This document shows, one piece after another, positions 46,788-57,500 of a DNA stretch of 64,000 nucleotides. The first letter of the stretch is position 1, and every line of letters starts with the position of its first letter. The position numbers were made by a program, and so were the translations under genes. This stretch comes from DTU013 sp964512095 (GTDB lineage: Bacteria; Bacillota; Clostridia; Acetivibrionales; DTU013): contig CAZEIH010000001.1 of assembly GCA_964512095.1 (NCBI GenBank), positions 62,001 to 126,000 on the forward strand. Reading direction: 5' to 3'. The notes under the pieces are model-generated. The model had not been told where the DNA came from. It saw only the letters and a program-made list of their open reading frames with translations, and did no database searches.

Positions 46788-47633
46788 TCAGTAAGAATAG
46801 AACCCCTGACCGGATTTTCTACCAAGGAGGCCTGCATCTACCATCTTTCTCAACAGCGGACAGCATCGAAACTTTGAATCCTGAAAATCGTCATACAGTA
46901 CATCCAAGGAATAAACTACAGTATCAAGACCTATTAAATCAGCAGTCTCCAACGGACCCATCTTATGACCATAGCATTTGACAAATATGTCGTCCACGTC
47001 TTGGGGTGATGCTACCTGATCTTGAACAATAAAGGCTGCCTCATTCATAAGAAGATGGGATATCCTATTAGATACAAAACCGGGGAAATCATTAACAAGT
47101 ATATAATCCTTCCCCATAGCTGAAAAAAGCTTTTTTGTTTTTTCTATGGTATTCTCAGAGGTGTGGTACCCTCTAATAGTTTCAACGGTATGTATCATTG
47201 GTACCGGATTCATAAAATGTGTACCTATGACCTTGTCAGGTCTTCCTGTAAGGGAAGCAATCCTTGTAATCGATAAACACGATGTATTAACAGCAAAGAT
47301 ACACTCATCCTTGCAAATCCTGTCAATTCTTTTGTAGATTTCCATCTTTACATCCCATTTTTCAGTTGCATTTTCAATAATGAAATCAACATCCTTCAGG
47401 AGATCGTAATCCATTGAAAAGGTAATTCTTGAAATGACAATATCAGGAGCTTCAAGAGCTTCACTTTTTTTAAACAAAGCCTGCAAACGGACATGATTGT
47501 AAATCTCATCCCTTGCCTTCTCCAAAATTTCTTCTGATATATCAAGTAAAACAACATGAACACTTGACTGAGCAAGGCATTGGGCAACTCCCCTGCCCAT
47601 TACTCCCGCTCCGATGATTCCCACTTTAATCAT
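46788..47633 (-). CDS. 3-hydroxyacyl-CoA dehydrogenase family enzyme
   Basis: NAD(P)-dependent dehydrogenase of 281 residues, the normal length for 3-hydroxybutyryl-CoA dehydrogenases. Rossmann motif GAGVMGRG at residues 8-15, HFMNP with the catalytic His in mid-protein, and the C-terminal helical domain with DLIGLD and KSGQGFYSY. AAAGGAG lies eight bases before ATG 47633. FkbK and ZmaG belong to this family and oxidise the C3 alcohol of ACP-bound glycerate or serine units to an aldehyde, which the acyl-CoA dehydrogenase partner takes to the acid. The neighbouring ACP and dehydrogenase support that role. A primary-metabolism butyrate-type function is the alternative but fits the setting poorly. 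Confidence 0.92.
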   Translation of the reverse strand: MIKVGIIGAGVMGRGVAQCLAQSSVHVVLLDISEEILEKARDEIYNHVRLQALFKKSEALEAPDIVISRITFSMDYDLLKDVDFIIENATEKWDVKMEIYKRIDRICKDECIFAVNTSCLSITRIASLTGRPDKVIGTHFMNPVPMIHTVETIRGYHTSENTIEKTKKLFSAMGKDYILVNDFPGFVSNRISHLLMNEAAFIVQDQVASPQDVDDIFVKCYGHKMGPLETADLIGLDTVVYSLDVLYDDFQDSKFRCCPLLRKMVDAGLLGRKSGQGFYSY

Positions 47634-47669
47634 AAGAGTCGCTCCTTTTATTTATTGTCTGTAACATAA

Positions 47670-49241
47670 TCAATCCAATTTTGCCATCTCATTCTTAAAC
47701 TCAATGAGAGTAGAAAACACTGGTTGACCAATTTCCTCATACTTATTTAATGTGGTTATTGAATCCTTTTCCTCCAGTATCCTCCCATCCAGTATTTCAT
47801 GGCATAGCTCAATCATTAAATTAATATCTAATACCTTAAAATTGTATAATTGCCTTCTCACCCTACTCAAAGTTTCATCTTTTTTATGGTAAGTTGCCTT
47901 TGCCATCAGATATAGTATTTGCATATACTCTGTAATCCGTTCATTCCAAAGCGTTAGTATGTTATAAAATAGTTGGACTCTGGGGTCCTGGAAATCGTAG
48001 AAAAATTCATTACCTACAATAAGCCCCATCTCATCAAGCTGCTCGTGGATTTTCGTACCCGGCACTGCCTTTAGTCGTCTTGTTCCCATAGACAACATAT
48101 CTTGAGCATCTGAAGTGAACTCATAATACTTGGTGCTCTTTAAGGTTTCATAATTCTCCAGCAGTTCCTCCATAGTAACAAAAGGCTCCAATGCAAGAAA
48201 TCCAAACTCCAGCTCCAATCCGATTTCACCTAATATCCGTATTGCTTCGATGTTCTGCTCCCTTGTGGTGGATTTATTAAAAAAATCAAGCTGCCTTTGT
48301 ATGAAGCTTTCAATACCAACAAATACATTTGTAAGTCCAATTTCCTTTAGCTTAATAAGGATGTCCTTACAGGCTATAATGTCATTAGCTCTTGCATCTA
48401 TTCTGATACGTGCAAAGCTAAGTCCTTCACTTTTTAGAAGATTGTAAAAAGTGTTTAGCCACTCCTTCCTATTTTTAGACCCTTCAATAAAGTTATCATC
48501 ATGAACAAAAAGCTTGTCAAAATCATAATTTTTCTTAAGGTGTACAAGCTCTTGCACTACATTTTCAGGACTCCTGTAACGTATTGTGTAAGAATAGCAT
48601 TTATCATAAAACTCCTTTTGCCCGCAAAAGGTACACCTACCATAGCATCCTCTTGTTGTCAACAAACCCATGATCTTAGCCTTTTCTGAGACAAAGCACC
48701 TTTTGGGAAAAGGTAATGCATCAAGGTCTGTAATATGCATTCTGTATGGAGTATTTATAACCTTACCATCCCTTCTAAAAGCAATACCATTGATGCTGTC
48801 GAGTTCTCCCCCTGTACTAATGGCTTCAGCTAACTCCACGCAGGTAATCTCGCCTTCACCGACTACGCAACAGTCAATGCCAGGGCACCAATGCAGGACG
48901 TCCTCGGGTGTCAGAGTTGGAAAATACCCGCCTGCAAATATAAACATAGATGGGTTAAGTAGCTTAATACCCTCAACAATACGCAAAACATTTTGCATGT
49001 TGTAGAAGTACGCTGAAATTCCAACCAAATCATACTCTTCATTGCAGATTTTCTTAACTGCCTGCCTATTACTAATTCTTTGGCCCTGGCATTCGATGAT
49101 ATCAACCCTATGCCCCTTTTGCTCTAGCGATGCTGCAATATAGCCCATCCCCAAGTGCGGAAATGAATTTAAATCTAATATATACTCACTGTATTCATGT
49201 CTTTTACCTGTCACAGGAGGGTTCAATAAGCAAATTCTCAT
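47670..49241 (-). CDS. B12-binding radical SAM protein
   Basis: Protein of 523 residues. The N-terminal 150 or so resemble the cobalamin-binding domain found in class B radical SAM enzymes (LNPP start, DLVGIS, FAGGYFPTL, VVGEGE). The [4Fe-4S] motif is CxxxCxxC at Cys 199, Cys 203 and Cys 206, inside a radical SAM barrel, with a helical C-terminal region. The AAGGA site precedes ATG 49241. It sits between S3 and the extender-unit genes in the same transcription direction. Members of this family methylate unreactive carbons or phosphorus, or rearrange rings. As no C-methyltransferase domain is seen in any module, this is a candidate source of methylation or another carbon-centred change. The reaction cannot be told from sequence. 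Confidence 0.92.
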   Translation of the reverse strand: MRICLLNPPVTGKRHEYSEYILDLNSFPHLGMGYIAASLEQKGHRVDIIECQGQRISNRQAVKKICNEEYDLVGISAYFYNMQNVLRIVEGIKLLNPSMFIFAGGYFPTLTPEDVLHWCPGIDCCVVGEGEITCVELAEAISTGGELDSINGIAFRRDGKVINTPYRMHITDLDALPFPKRCFVSEKAKIMGLLTTRGCYGRCTFCGQKEFYDKCYSYTIRYRSPENVVQELVHLKKNYDFDKLFVHDDNFIEGSKNRKEWLNTFYNLLKSEGLSFARIRIDARANDIIACKDILIKLKEIGLTNVFVGIESFIQRQLDFFNKSTTREQNIEAIRILGEIGLELEFGFLALEPFVTMEELLENYETLKSTKYYEFTSDAQDMLSMGTRRLKAVPGTKIHEQLDEMGLIVGNEFFYDFQDPRVQLFYNILTLWNERITEYMQILYLMAKATYHKKDETLSRVRRQLYNFKVLDINLMIELCHEILDGRILEEKDSITTLNKYEEIGQPVFSTLIEFKNEMAKLD

Positions 49242-49274
49242 ATGTACTCTTCCTTTCAGTTATATTATGTTCCA

Positions 49275-52200
49275 CTAAAATTCAAACTCTGGATCATTGC
49301 CAAGCTGATTAGCATCACAATGCAGATTCCCATCCACTAAATCAATATCGCCTATTGTCACATCTGGATTTTCTACAAAAGCACTAAGAATTGATAAATA
49401 GTCCTGGGCAAAGCGCTCAACTGTTCCTCTTTTAAACAAGTCCGTACTGAACTCCCATCTGAATGTAATTTTGTTGTCACTCTCAAATGCCTCAACTAAA
49501 AGGTCAAATTTCGCAACCTCAGTATCATACTCATGCACACTGAATTTTACGCCTTCTATTTCCAGTGCCTCTAAACCAACATTTTGCAGCACAAACATAG
49601 TATCAAATAAAGCATTTCGGTTACTCTCTCGTTTAAGGCCCAGTCGGCTAACCAAATCATCAAATTGATAATCCTGGTTTTCTTGCATCTCCAATGAAAT
49701 ATGCTTTATTTCCTTTAGTAAATCGGAAACCCTTTTTGTCAATGTGGGTGCTGCCCTCAAAGCAACTGTATTGACCAGCAGACCAACCATGTTTTCCAGA
49801 GAAGCATGCTGCCTTCCTGCAACAGGTATACCCACAACGATATCTTCAGCTCCGGTACACCTGGATAAGAATATGTAATATGCGGTTAAAAGCACCATGT
49901 TCAGTGTGGTTTTTGTCTCCAGAGTAAGCCCCTTAATTGCCCTATACATTGGCTCGTCCACATTCATAACAATATAGCTACCCTTAAAAGAGCTCTCGAC
50001 AGGTCTCTCAAAATCTGTAGGAATATTGAAGTCAGGCAACTTTTCACGATAAAGCTCAAGCCAGTATTTCTCCTGCTCCTCCATTATTTTATACTCATCC
50101 CGCTCCCTATCACTCAACAGCTCCTGCTGCCACACCGCATAATCTCTATATTGAATAGGAAGAGAGGGCAGTTCCTTTCCATCATACAGAAAGGCCAGTT
50201 CTGAAATTAGGATATCCATGGTTACACCATCTGTGATAATATGGTGCATATCAAAAGCTAATATCTTTGTCGTACTTGATATGTTGAATACTTTCACTCT
50301 AAATAATTTTGGTACATTCAGGTCGAAATAGTCAACAAATTCTCTAATCTTCTCATCAACTGCGCTCTCATCGCAGTCCTCATATTCGATTTGAAAGTCG
50401 ATGCTATCGTGGATGATTTGGACAGGACTTCCATCAATAATAGAAAAGGATGTCCTTAAAGACTCATGGCGTTTGACTAGATCATTCATTGCAGCTTCCA
50501 GCCTGCCCACATCGATATTACCTTCCATCCTGAATGCTCTGTTTATGTTATAGCTCATATTTCTTTTTGCTGCCTTATCAAGTATAAAAAGTCTCTTTTG
50601 AGCTGAAGACAAGGGATAATATGCTCTTTTTTCTACAGGTGCCAGCCCTGAATATATATTTACTTTGGAATCATCAGACGAAGAACCTGACATTACGCTA
50701 TCCAGATATGCTGAGAATTCATTGATAGTTGGGTTGCTAAACAGCTCTGAAGCACTGATATACAAATTCAGCTTTTGATTTATATCATTTACTAGCCTCA
50801 ATGCTTTGATGGAATCGCCGCCCATTTCATAGAAGTCATTATAAATATCGTATTTATTGAGGCCCAGTACCCCATTCCATATCGCTGCGACAGTTCTCTC
50901 TGTTTCTGAATACTCTGATTCATCACCCCTACCTGTCAAAATTATGCCTTTATCCGGTTGTCCTAATTCATCGAATGAGTATTGACTATTTGCATTCTCT
51001 ATAGCATTTATCATACTCTTGCACAGTTTAAAGGGCGTTTTGTTGCGGAAATACCTAAACGCTTCAGCATCATATTTGATCTGAGTAACAAACATATTTT
51101 TCGAATCACTTTTCATCAAAATATCTAATGCAGCAATGGCCTGTTCTGTCTGTAAGCTATGGAACATACCGCCTTTATTACCTTCATGCTCATGCCACAT
51201 CCCGGTATCCTTCCAGGGTGCCCAATTGATAGAAAGAGTTCGTAAACCAAGCTTATTCCTATATAGTGAGAAAGTATCTAGATAACTATTTGCTGCAGAG
51301 TAATCACTTAAGCCAGCCCCTCCAACAGTGGCAACTGAAGAAAACAGTACCATAAAGTCAGGTGTATCGGCTTGTGTCAGCTTATGAATAAGCCATGTGC
51401 CATAAATTTTCGGATTCAAAACCCTTTCCATATCTGACTCTACTTTGTCGGCAATCAATCCGTGCCCTGGTACACCTGCACTGTGGAAAATACCTCTGAT
51501 TCTGCCACACTCCTTTCGGATTCTTTCTATGACAGCTTCAATTTCCTCTGCATCAGATACATCTGCATTATAAAAATGAACCTCTGATCCGGCTGATATT
51601 ATTTCCTGGATAATTCTAATCTTATCTGCTGTTTTAGAGTCCGTTGAATTAGTTAGGATCTCATCCCACTCATTTCTATCCGGAAATTTGCTGCGGTTAA
51701 CAAGAGCAAGCTTTACCCGAGCCTTCGAAGCTAGGTATTTTGATATTTCAAGACCAATTCCTCCTGTACCCCCTGTGATTAGATAAGTCCCATCATCTGC
51801 TATACTAATGTCTTTGTATGTAATTTTTCCAGGAGCTTGTGTCGTTAATTGCCTAACATATCTGGTGCCATCCCTGTATGCAGCCATAATTGTATCACCA
51901 GATTTTCTGATCTCATCTAAAATATTGTCTATGCTGGTATTTTTATCAATATCAACACATCTACAGCTAATACTTGGGTATTCAAACATTGCAACATTGC
52001 AAACTCCCAATAATGGTGCATTCTCGGGGTTGAACTCTTCCTCTGTACCAGTCACCTCATCTACATGACTTGTGAAAACTAGGAATTCAACAACATTTCG
52101 ATGATTCCGCTCCATCAGTTCCTGAATCAGATACATCAGTGAATAAAAACCCCTGTTCTGACTATCTCTTAGTTCCCCAAGAGAATTAATCTCCTTTTGA

Positions 52201-54482
52201 AAATACACAGACGCAAGGTTAATTACCTTACAAACCACCTGATTACCAATTGCCTCAAACAGATGTCTCATACTTTCTCTGTCTGGCTTTACAGTATATT
52301 TATCAGGTCCTGTTTTTTCAAATCTGTCTTTTATATCTAGCACTATTACAGAATAGCCCTCACTAGTAAGTCTTTCAATAACCTGATCTGCTATTATGCC
52401 TTCATCTTTTAGAACAAGGACTGCTCCTTCAGGGGCAGTGATTTCACTATTGTCCTTACTCTGCTCATTACTTTCTTCCCATGTTATCTTGTGATATAAA
52501 GGATTGCCGATAGTCCGTTTCATCTTTGGTATATCTATCCAACACCTTTTTTTCTGGAAACAATATGTCGGCAGGCTTACTCTATACGCACCTATATCCG
52601 AATAGAGACTACTCCAGTCCGGGTCGGCCCCACATGCATATAATTCACACGCACTCTTTAATGATTTCTCTTCCCCTTGGGCTATATATTGTTCCAGACA
52701 TCTCTCGGCCTCTTCATCCAGTTTCCGCTTCATATCCCTGTTTATTTCACCATCCTGTCTGAATTTCTTGCTGGCATTCACCAATTTATGGTATCCATAA
52801 AACAAAGACTCTTCTCTTATGTTTTTTATATGCTCAAAATTAAGCCCTGAAAGATAGGCCATTGTGTGCTTTAGATCCTGCAAGTCTTTGACCAGTAAGG
52901 CAATTCTGTGACCATAGTGACCTCGACACAAGCTCGCTGTGTAACAAATATCCTCCAAGCTACATTCCATTTCATGGTTAAAATAATCAGCATACCGAGT
53001 GATTAAGCCCAACAATGACTCTTCACTACCTGCCGATATTAGAAAAGCATTTATATCTTTACGAGAACCACCTTCGTTTTCTTCTCTTTTCGGTGCTTCC
53101 TCCAGTACTACGTGGCAATTAGTTCCGCTGATTCCAAAAGCACTTACTCCACATCTTCTTGGTATAGCCCCTGCTTCCCACTTCTTTGGTTTTGTATTTA
53201 TATATATAGGTGATTTGCAGAAATCAATTTCTGCATTAGGTCTGTTAAAATATGCACTAGGTGGAATTACACCTTTTTTTATTGACCATACGGCTGTGAT
53301 AAGATTAATAATTCCAGAGCACTCAAATAGATGTCCTATATTAGGTTTAATAGAGCCGATTGCACAGAACTGCTTCTTTCGGGTAAATTTACCAAATGCA
53401 TTTTGTATCCCCTTTATTTCTATAGGATCTCCCATTGTAGTGGCTGTACCATGTGTCTCAATAAAGCTTATCGTCTCTGGGTCTATTCCTGCTTTGGTCC
53501 ATGCGGCTACCATTAAATCCGCCTGTGATGCAGGGTTTGGAGAGGTAACTCCTGCAGAGTTACCATCCTGATTTGAGGCATGTCCCTTTATTACAGCATA
53601 AATATTGTCCCTATCCCTGATTGCATCATCAAGAGGCTTTAAAAGTACAGCAGCCACCCCTTCACCCTCACTGGTTCCGTCTGCATGATAATCAAAGGAC
53701 CTGGCAACACCGTCTGAGGCTTCTATTCCTAAGCTAATTTCTCTTCTAACAGGCACCAAATTAATTCGAATACCCGCAGCTATAGCCATTTTACATGATC
53801 CATTTTCTAGAGCTTGACATGCAAGGTCGACAGCAATAAGGGAAGATGAACAAGCGGAATTAATATTTATACTCGGTCCCTTCAAATCCAACAAATAGGA
53901 TAACCTTCCAGCAACGATGGAGGACAAATTTCCTGCAATGGCAAGCTGTGTAGAAGATGGTTCAATCTGGAATACCATTCTTGCATAAGAATCAATTATG
54001 CCACTTTCAAACCCCACATATACACCCGTTTTACTGCCTGCCAGCTTTCCTCCGCTATATCCGCCATCTTCGATTGCCTGCCATACTGTTTCAAGGAGAA
54101 GTCTCTGATTTGGGTCCATTAAATCTGCTTCTTTTGGCGGTATATTAAAGAATTCATGATCGAAATGGTCAATATGATCTAGAAAGACCCCATCATAATA
54201 TTCCGACTCACCATCCTCACCACTGAATGCTATGTAGTTAGCAATATCCTCTTGCCTATCTTTGCTACATGATCTCGTATAGTTTCCTTTGCTCATAACC
54301 ATGCCCCAAAACTCATCTAAATCTGATGCAAGAGGTAGCTTGGTACCAATTCCCACTATTGCAATATCTCTGGCATGCAGCTCCCTTTTTTTCTTGAGCA
54401 TGGAAATCAGCTTTATCGCTGTCTGCTTATCCATTTTCCCATTGGTTATATTGCTAAGTATGTACTTATAAACGTCATCCAT
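49275..54482 (-). CDS. Synthase S3: KS-KR-ACP-C
   Basis: Hybrid subunit of 1735 residues, ATG at 54482 behind GAGGA. Docking helix 1-35 (MDDVYKYI); KS with NSACSSS around Cys 209, HGTAT and NIGH; no AT; KR with GGTGGIG near 909 and Tyr near 1061; ACP with GGDSI near 1222; C domain from about 1270 to 1700 with HHIITDG near 1415. The protein ends in an acidic tail, NDPEFEF, with no A domain. The C domain therefore should join the S1-S3 ketide to Thr on the PCP of S4, so the C-A unit is split over two proteins, with five other genes between them on the DNA. The KR predicts a beta-hydroxyl next to the new amide. Confidence 0.95.
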   Translation of the reverse strand: MDDVYKYILSNITNGKMDKQTAIKLISMLKKKRELHARDIAIVGIGTKLPLASDLDEFWGMVMSKGNYTRSCSKDRQEDIANYIAFSGEDGESEYYDGVFLDHIDHFDHEFFNIPPKEADLMDPNQRLLLETVWQAIEDGGYSGGKLAGSKTGVYVGFESGIIDSYARMVFQIEPSSTQLAIAGNLSSIVAGRLSYLLDLKGPSININSACSSSLIAVDLACQALENGSCKMAIAAGIRINLVPVRREISLGIEASDGVARSFDYHADGTSEGEGVAAVLLKPLDDAIRDRDNIYAVIKGHASNQDGNSAGVTSPNPASQADLMVAAWTKAGIDPETISFIETHGTATTMGDPIEIKGIQNAFGKFTRKKQFCAIGSIKPNIGHLFECSGIINLITAVWSIKKGVIPPSAYFNRPNAEIDFCKSPIYINTKPKKWEAGAIPRRCGVSAFGISGTNCHVVLEEAPKREENEGGSRKDINAFLISAGSEESLLGLITRYADYFNHEMECSLEDICYTASLCRGHYGHRIALLVKDLQDLKHTMAYLSGLNFEHIKNIREESLFYGYHKLVNASKKFRQDGEINRDMKRKLDEEAERCLEQYIAQGEEKSLKSACELYACGADPDWSSLYSDIGAYRVSLPTYCFQKKRCWIDIPKMKRTIGNPLYHKITWEESNEQSKDNSEITAPEGAVLVLKDEGIIADQVIERLTSEGYSVIVLDIKDRFEKTGPDKYTVKPDRESMRHLFEAIGNQVVCKVINLASVYFQKEINSLGELRDSQNRGFYSLMYLIQELMERNHRNVVEFLVFTSHVDEVTGTEEEFNPENAPLLGVCNVAMFEYPSISCRCVDIDKNTSIDNILDEIRKSGDTIMAAYRDGTRYVRQLTTQAPGKITYKDISIADDGTYLITGGTGGIGLEISKYLASKARVKLALVNRSKFPDRNEWDEILTNSTDSKTADKIRIIQEIISAGSEVHFYNADVSDAEEIEAVIERIRKECGRIRGIFHSAGVPGHGLIADKVESDMERVLNPKIYGTWLIHKLTQADTPDFMVLFSSVATVGGAGLSDYSAANSYLDTFSLYRNKLGLRTLSINWAPWKDTGMWHEHEGNKGGMFHSLQTEQAIAALDILMKSDSKNMFVTQIKYDAEAFRYFRNKTPFKLCKSMINAIENANSQYSFDELGQPDKGIILTGRGDESEYSETERTVAAIWNGVLGLNKYDIYNDFYEMGGDSIKALRLVNDINQKLNLYISASELFSNPTINEFSAYLDSVMSGSSSDDSKVNIYSGLAPVEKRAYYPLSSAQKRLFILDKAAKRNMSYNINRAFRMEGNIDVGRLEAAMNDLVKRHESLRTSFSIIDGSPVQIIHDSIDFQIEYEDCDESAVDEKIREFVDYFDLNVPKLFRVKVFNISSTTKILAFDMHHIITDGVTMDILISELAFLYDGKELPSLPIQYRDYAVWQQELLSDRERDEYKIMEEQEKYWLELYREKLPDFNIPTDFERPVESSFKGSYIVMNVDEPMYRAIKGLTLETKTTLNMVLLTAYYIFLSRCTGAEDIVVGIPVAGRQHASLENMVGLLVNTVALRAAPTLTKRVSDLLKEIKHISLEMQENQDYQFDDLVSRLGLKRESNRNALFDTMFVLQNVGLEALEIEGVKFSVHEYDTEVAKFDLLVEAFESDNKITFRWEFSTDLFKRGTVERFAQDYLSILSAFVENPDVTIGDIDLVDGNLHCDANQLGNDPEFEF

Positions 54483-54510
54483 ATAAATTCCTCACAAAAT
54501 TATATTATTA

Positions 54511-57500
54511 TCAGATCCTATCAAGATCCTTCAAAATCATATCCACATCGGTACTACCCTCTTCCAGTTGTTCCACCATTCTTGCAATCTGGGCTTCCAT
54601 TTCAGAATCATCTTCAGTGTGATTGATATTATCTATAGGAAGATCATCGTCTTCCTGTTCGCCTAAAAACTTGGCAAGCTTTTCAATGGTAGGGTATTCG
54701 AACAAATCTGTTATTGATACCTTACCTGCATAAGCTAAGTTAATTTTTTGACGAATTTTTGCTAATATTATGGAGTCTCCGCCCATATCAAAGAAATTAT
54801 CCCTGACATCGATATCATCATAGCCCATTTCCTCCCACAGTATATGGGCAATTGTCTTTTCAATCTCAGTATAGTTCCCCTCATTTTCTCCCCCATCCAG
54901 TCTCAGTTTACCGCTAGACTCATGGGTTTTGGGTTCTTGACTCTTAAGTGAATCGTCCAGCTTACTCAAAATGCTCTCTGAAACTCTAAAGGTGTAATTC
55001 TTTATATATTGGGATATTCTACTTTGATAATTGATCTCGCCAATAAGCGTCCTGTCCACGTCAGCCACCAACGCCCAATGGAATGCTTCAACTGCAGGTT
55101 TTGTACAGACGGCCTTAAATATCGTATCATAGGTAAAGCCCAGATTTGCTGCCATACCAACCTCTTTCCATGCTACCCAGTTGATTGCCATTGCATGCTG
55201 TTCCTTGATTCTCCTGAATTGAACAAATGAATCCAGATAGGCATTAGCTGCGGCATAATCTCCCTGCCCCGCTGTGCTAAACATTGTCGCTACAGAAGAA
55301 GCCATTATAAAAAAGTCCAAATTATCTTCATTTGTTAGACTATCAAGTATCCAGGTTCCTTGTATTTTAGGTAATAGTATTTGTCTTAGCTGAGCATCGG
55401 TTTTGTCAATAATCATACTATGACCTGTAGTACCTGCACAGTGAATAATACCATTGATTCTACCATAGCTTTTATGCAGCTCATGGATAATGTCTTTGAC
55501 ATCAGAATAATCAGAAATATCTGCAGCAAAAGAAAGAACCTCAGCTCCAAGCTTTTCAATTTCCAAAGCTTTTCTTATCCTCTCAGTAAACCTATTGCTG
55601 GGATCATTGACAAGGACATCCTCCCATAAATCTCTTTGGGGAACAGCTGTCCTACTTATCAGAGCGATCCTTCCGGCACCTCCGGCTGCAAGGTATTTAG
55701 CCATTTCAATACCCATCCCGCCAAAGCCGCCTGTAATTATGTATGAACCTTCTTTTTTGAATTCCATTAATACATTTTCGGTCCCTGTCATTATCTTCTC
55801 TCGGAACTCCTCAGTATACCTTTCTCCAGCACGATAAGCTACACTGTAGGGACCTGTTTCCTGTGTGAAATCTCCTATAACTTGAGTTATAGGTGTAATT
55901 TCATCAATATCAATACACTTACACTTTACATTTGAGAACTCTTTAGGAATACTTCTTGCGAATCCGAAAAGAGGAGCATTCTCAGGCTGGATATATTTCT
56001 CACTGTGATTCACCCTATCTACATATCTGGAAATGACCGTGAGTTGAATATCACTTTGTATACCGGCAGACGCTATGGCCTTTGATAGGTAAAACAGACT
56101 ATAGAAACCAAGCTGTTGCGATTGTTCCAGGGATTCAAGGGAGTCAACCCTCATCTCCTTTCTGATAGATGAAAGATGAATGATTCCTGTCAAGTTTATA
56201 TCTATAACAGAATCTATTAGCTTTTTATAGTCATCAAAGCTGGAACCAATTTCATACCTGTTATCCCCAATATCCCGATAATATTCACCCATTGTTACAC
56301 ATAAGACATTATTGCCATGATCCCTTAGGACATCGACTATCTCAGCATAAAGCCCCTGTTCATCCTCAAAAACTAAATAGGTGCCATTAGTGGGAATCGT
56401 CCCCGTTGATGGCATGTCCTCCTGCACCCATTCCAGATAATAATGTATAGGCGCAGCTTCTTCTGTATTCACCATACTATCTGTTGGAGCGTCTATGGAT
56501 CTGTCCGTTGGAGAATCCATCCAGCGTCTTGTCTTTTCAAAACGGTAACCAGGTAAACTTAAACGTTTAGCTTTCATGCCAGTGTATAGGTTGTCCCACT
56601 CAAAATTGGCCCCGGAAACATAAAATTTACATATGTCCAACAGACAATCACCATTATTTTTATAATCAGCTAGCAGTGTTTCTATTAGAGCATTGGCACT
56701 ATTACTCAGCTTTCTTATTTCATCATTTGTAATATCACCTATGCCATTATTTAAATCATTTGCATTGCGTATTCTGTGCTCACCATAAAGCATATTCTCG
56801 GGAAGCTCAGCAAAATCAGGGGAACAAGCTGCAGCTTCCAGCTTCTGAATAAAGTCATCCTTATCTTTTGCTATAAACCCAAGCCGATGGCTGTAATGTC
56901 CTCTTCCTGTATTCAGGGTAAAGGAAATATCTCTAAGCTCTTCATTCACCCAGCGATGCCGTTTTTCGATAAGGCTTTTAAGAATCTCAGAAAGGGAATT
57001 GCGGCTTTTTGCAGATATAGCAATAACATATGCGGTATCAGGCTCGGCGGCCTCACTTCTAACTACCGGTGCTTCTTCCAAAACCATATGACAGTTAGTA
57101 CCACTAAATCCAAATGCACTCACAGCACATCTCAACGGATGTAAATTTCTTTCAATAGGTGTAAGTCTATCATTAACATAAACAGGAGAGGCCTCAAACA
57201 AAATTCTGCGGTTCGGCTCAACAAAATGAAGACTTGGAGGTATCTCCTTATTCCTAAGAACCAATATGCTTTTAAGAAGGCTTGCAATACCAGCTCCCTC
57301 ATACAGGTGGCCAATGTTGGTCTTTACTGAGCCTATTCCACACAGCTGGAGCTTATCTGTATGTGCTGCAAAAGCCTTTTTGATGGCCTCTATTTCAATT
57401 GGATCCCCAAGCTTTGTTCCTGTACCATGAGCTTCAATATAAGATAGACTTTCTGCATTAATACCTGCATCCTTCCATGCAGCCAGCAGAACCTCAGACT

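Noticed and set aside
52999..53571. Plus-strand open frame of 190 codons opposite the S3 KS
   Set aside because: Antisense shadow of conserved KS codons; equivalents occur opposite the KS regions of S9 and S10.
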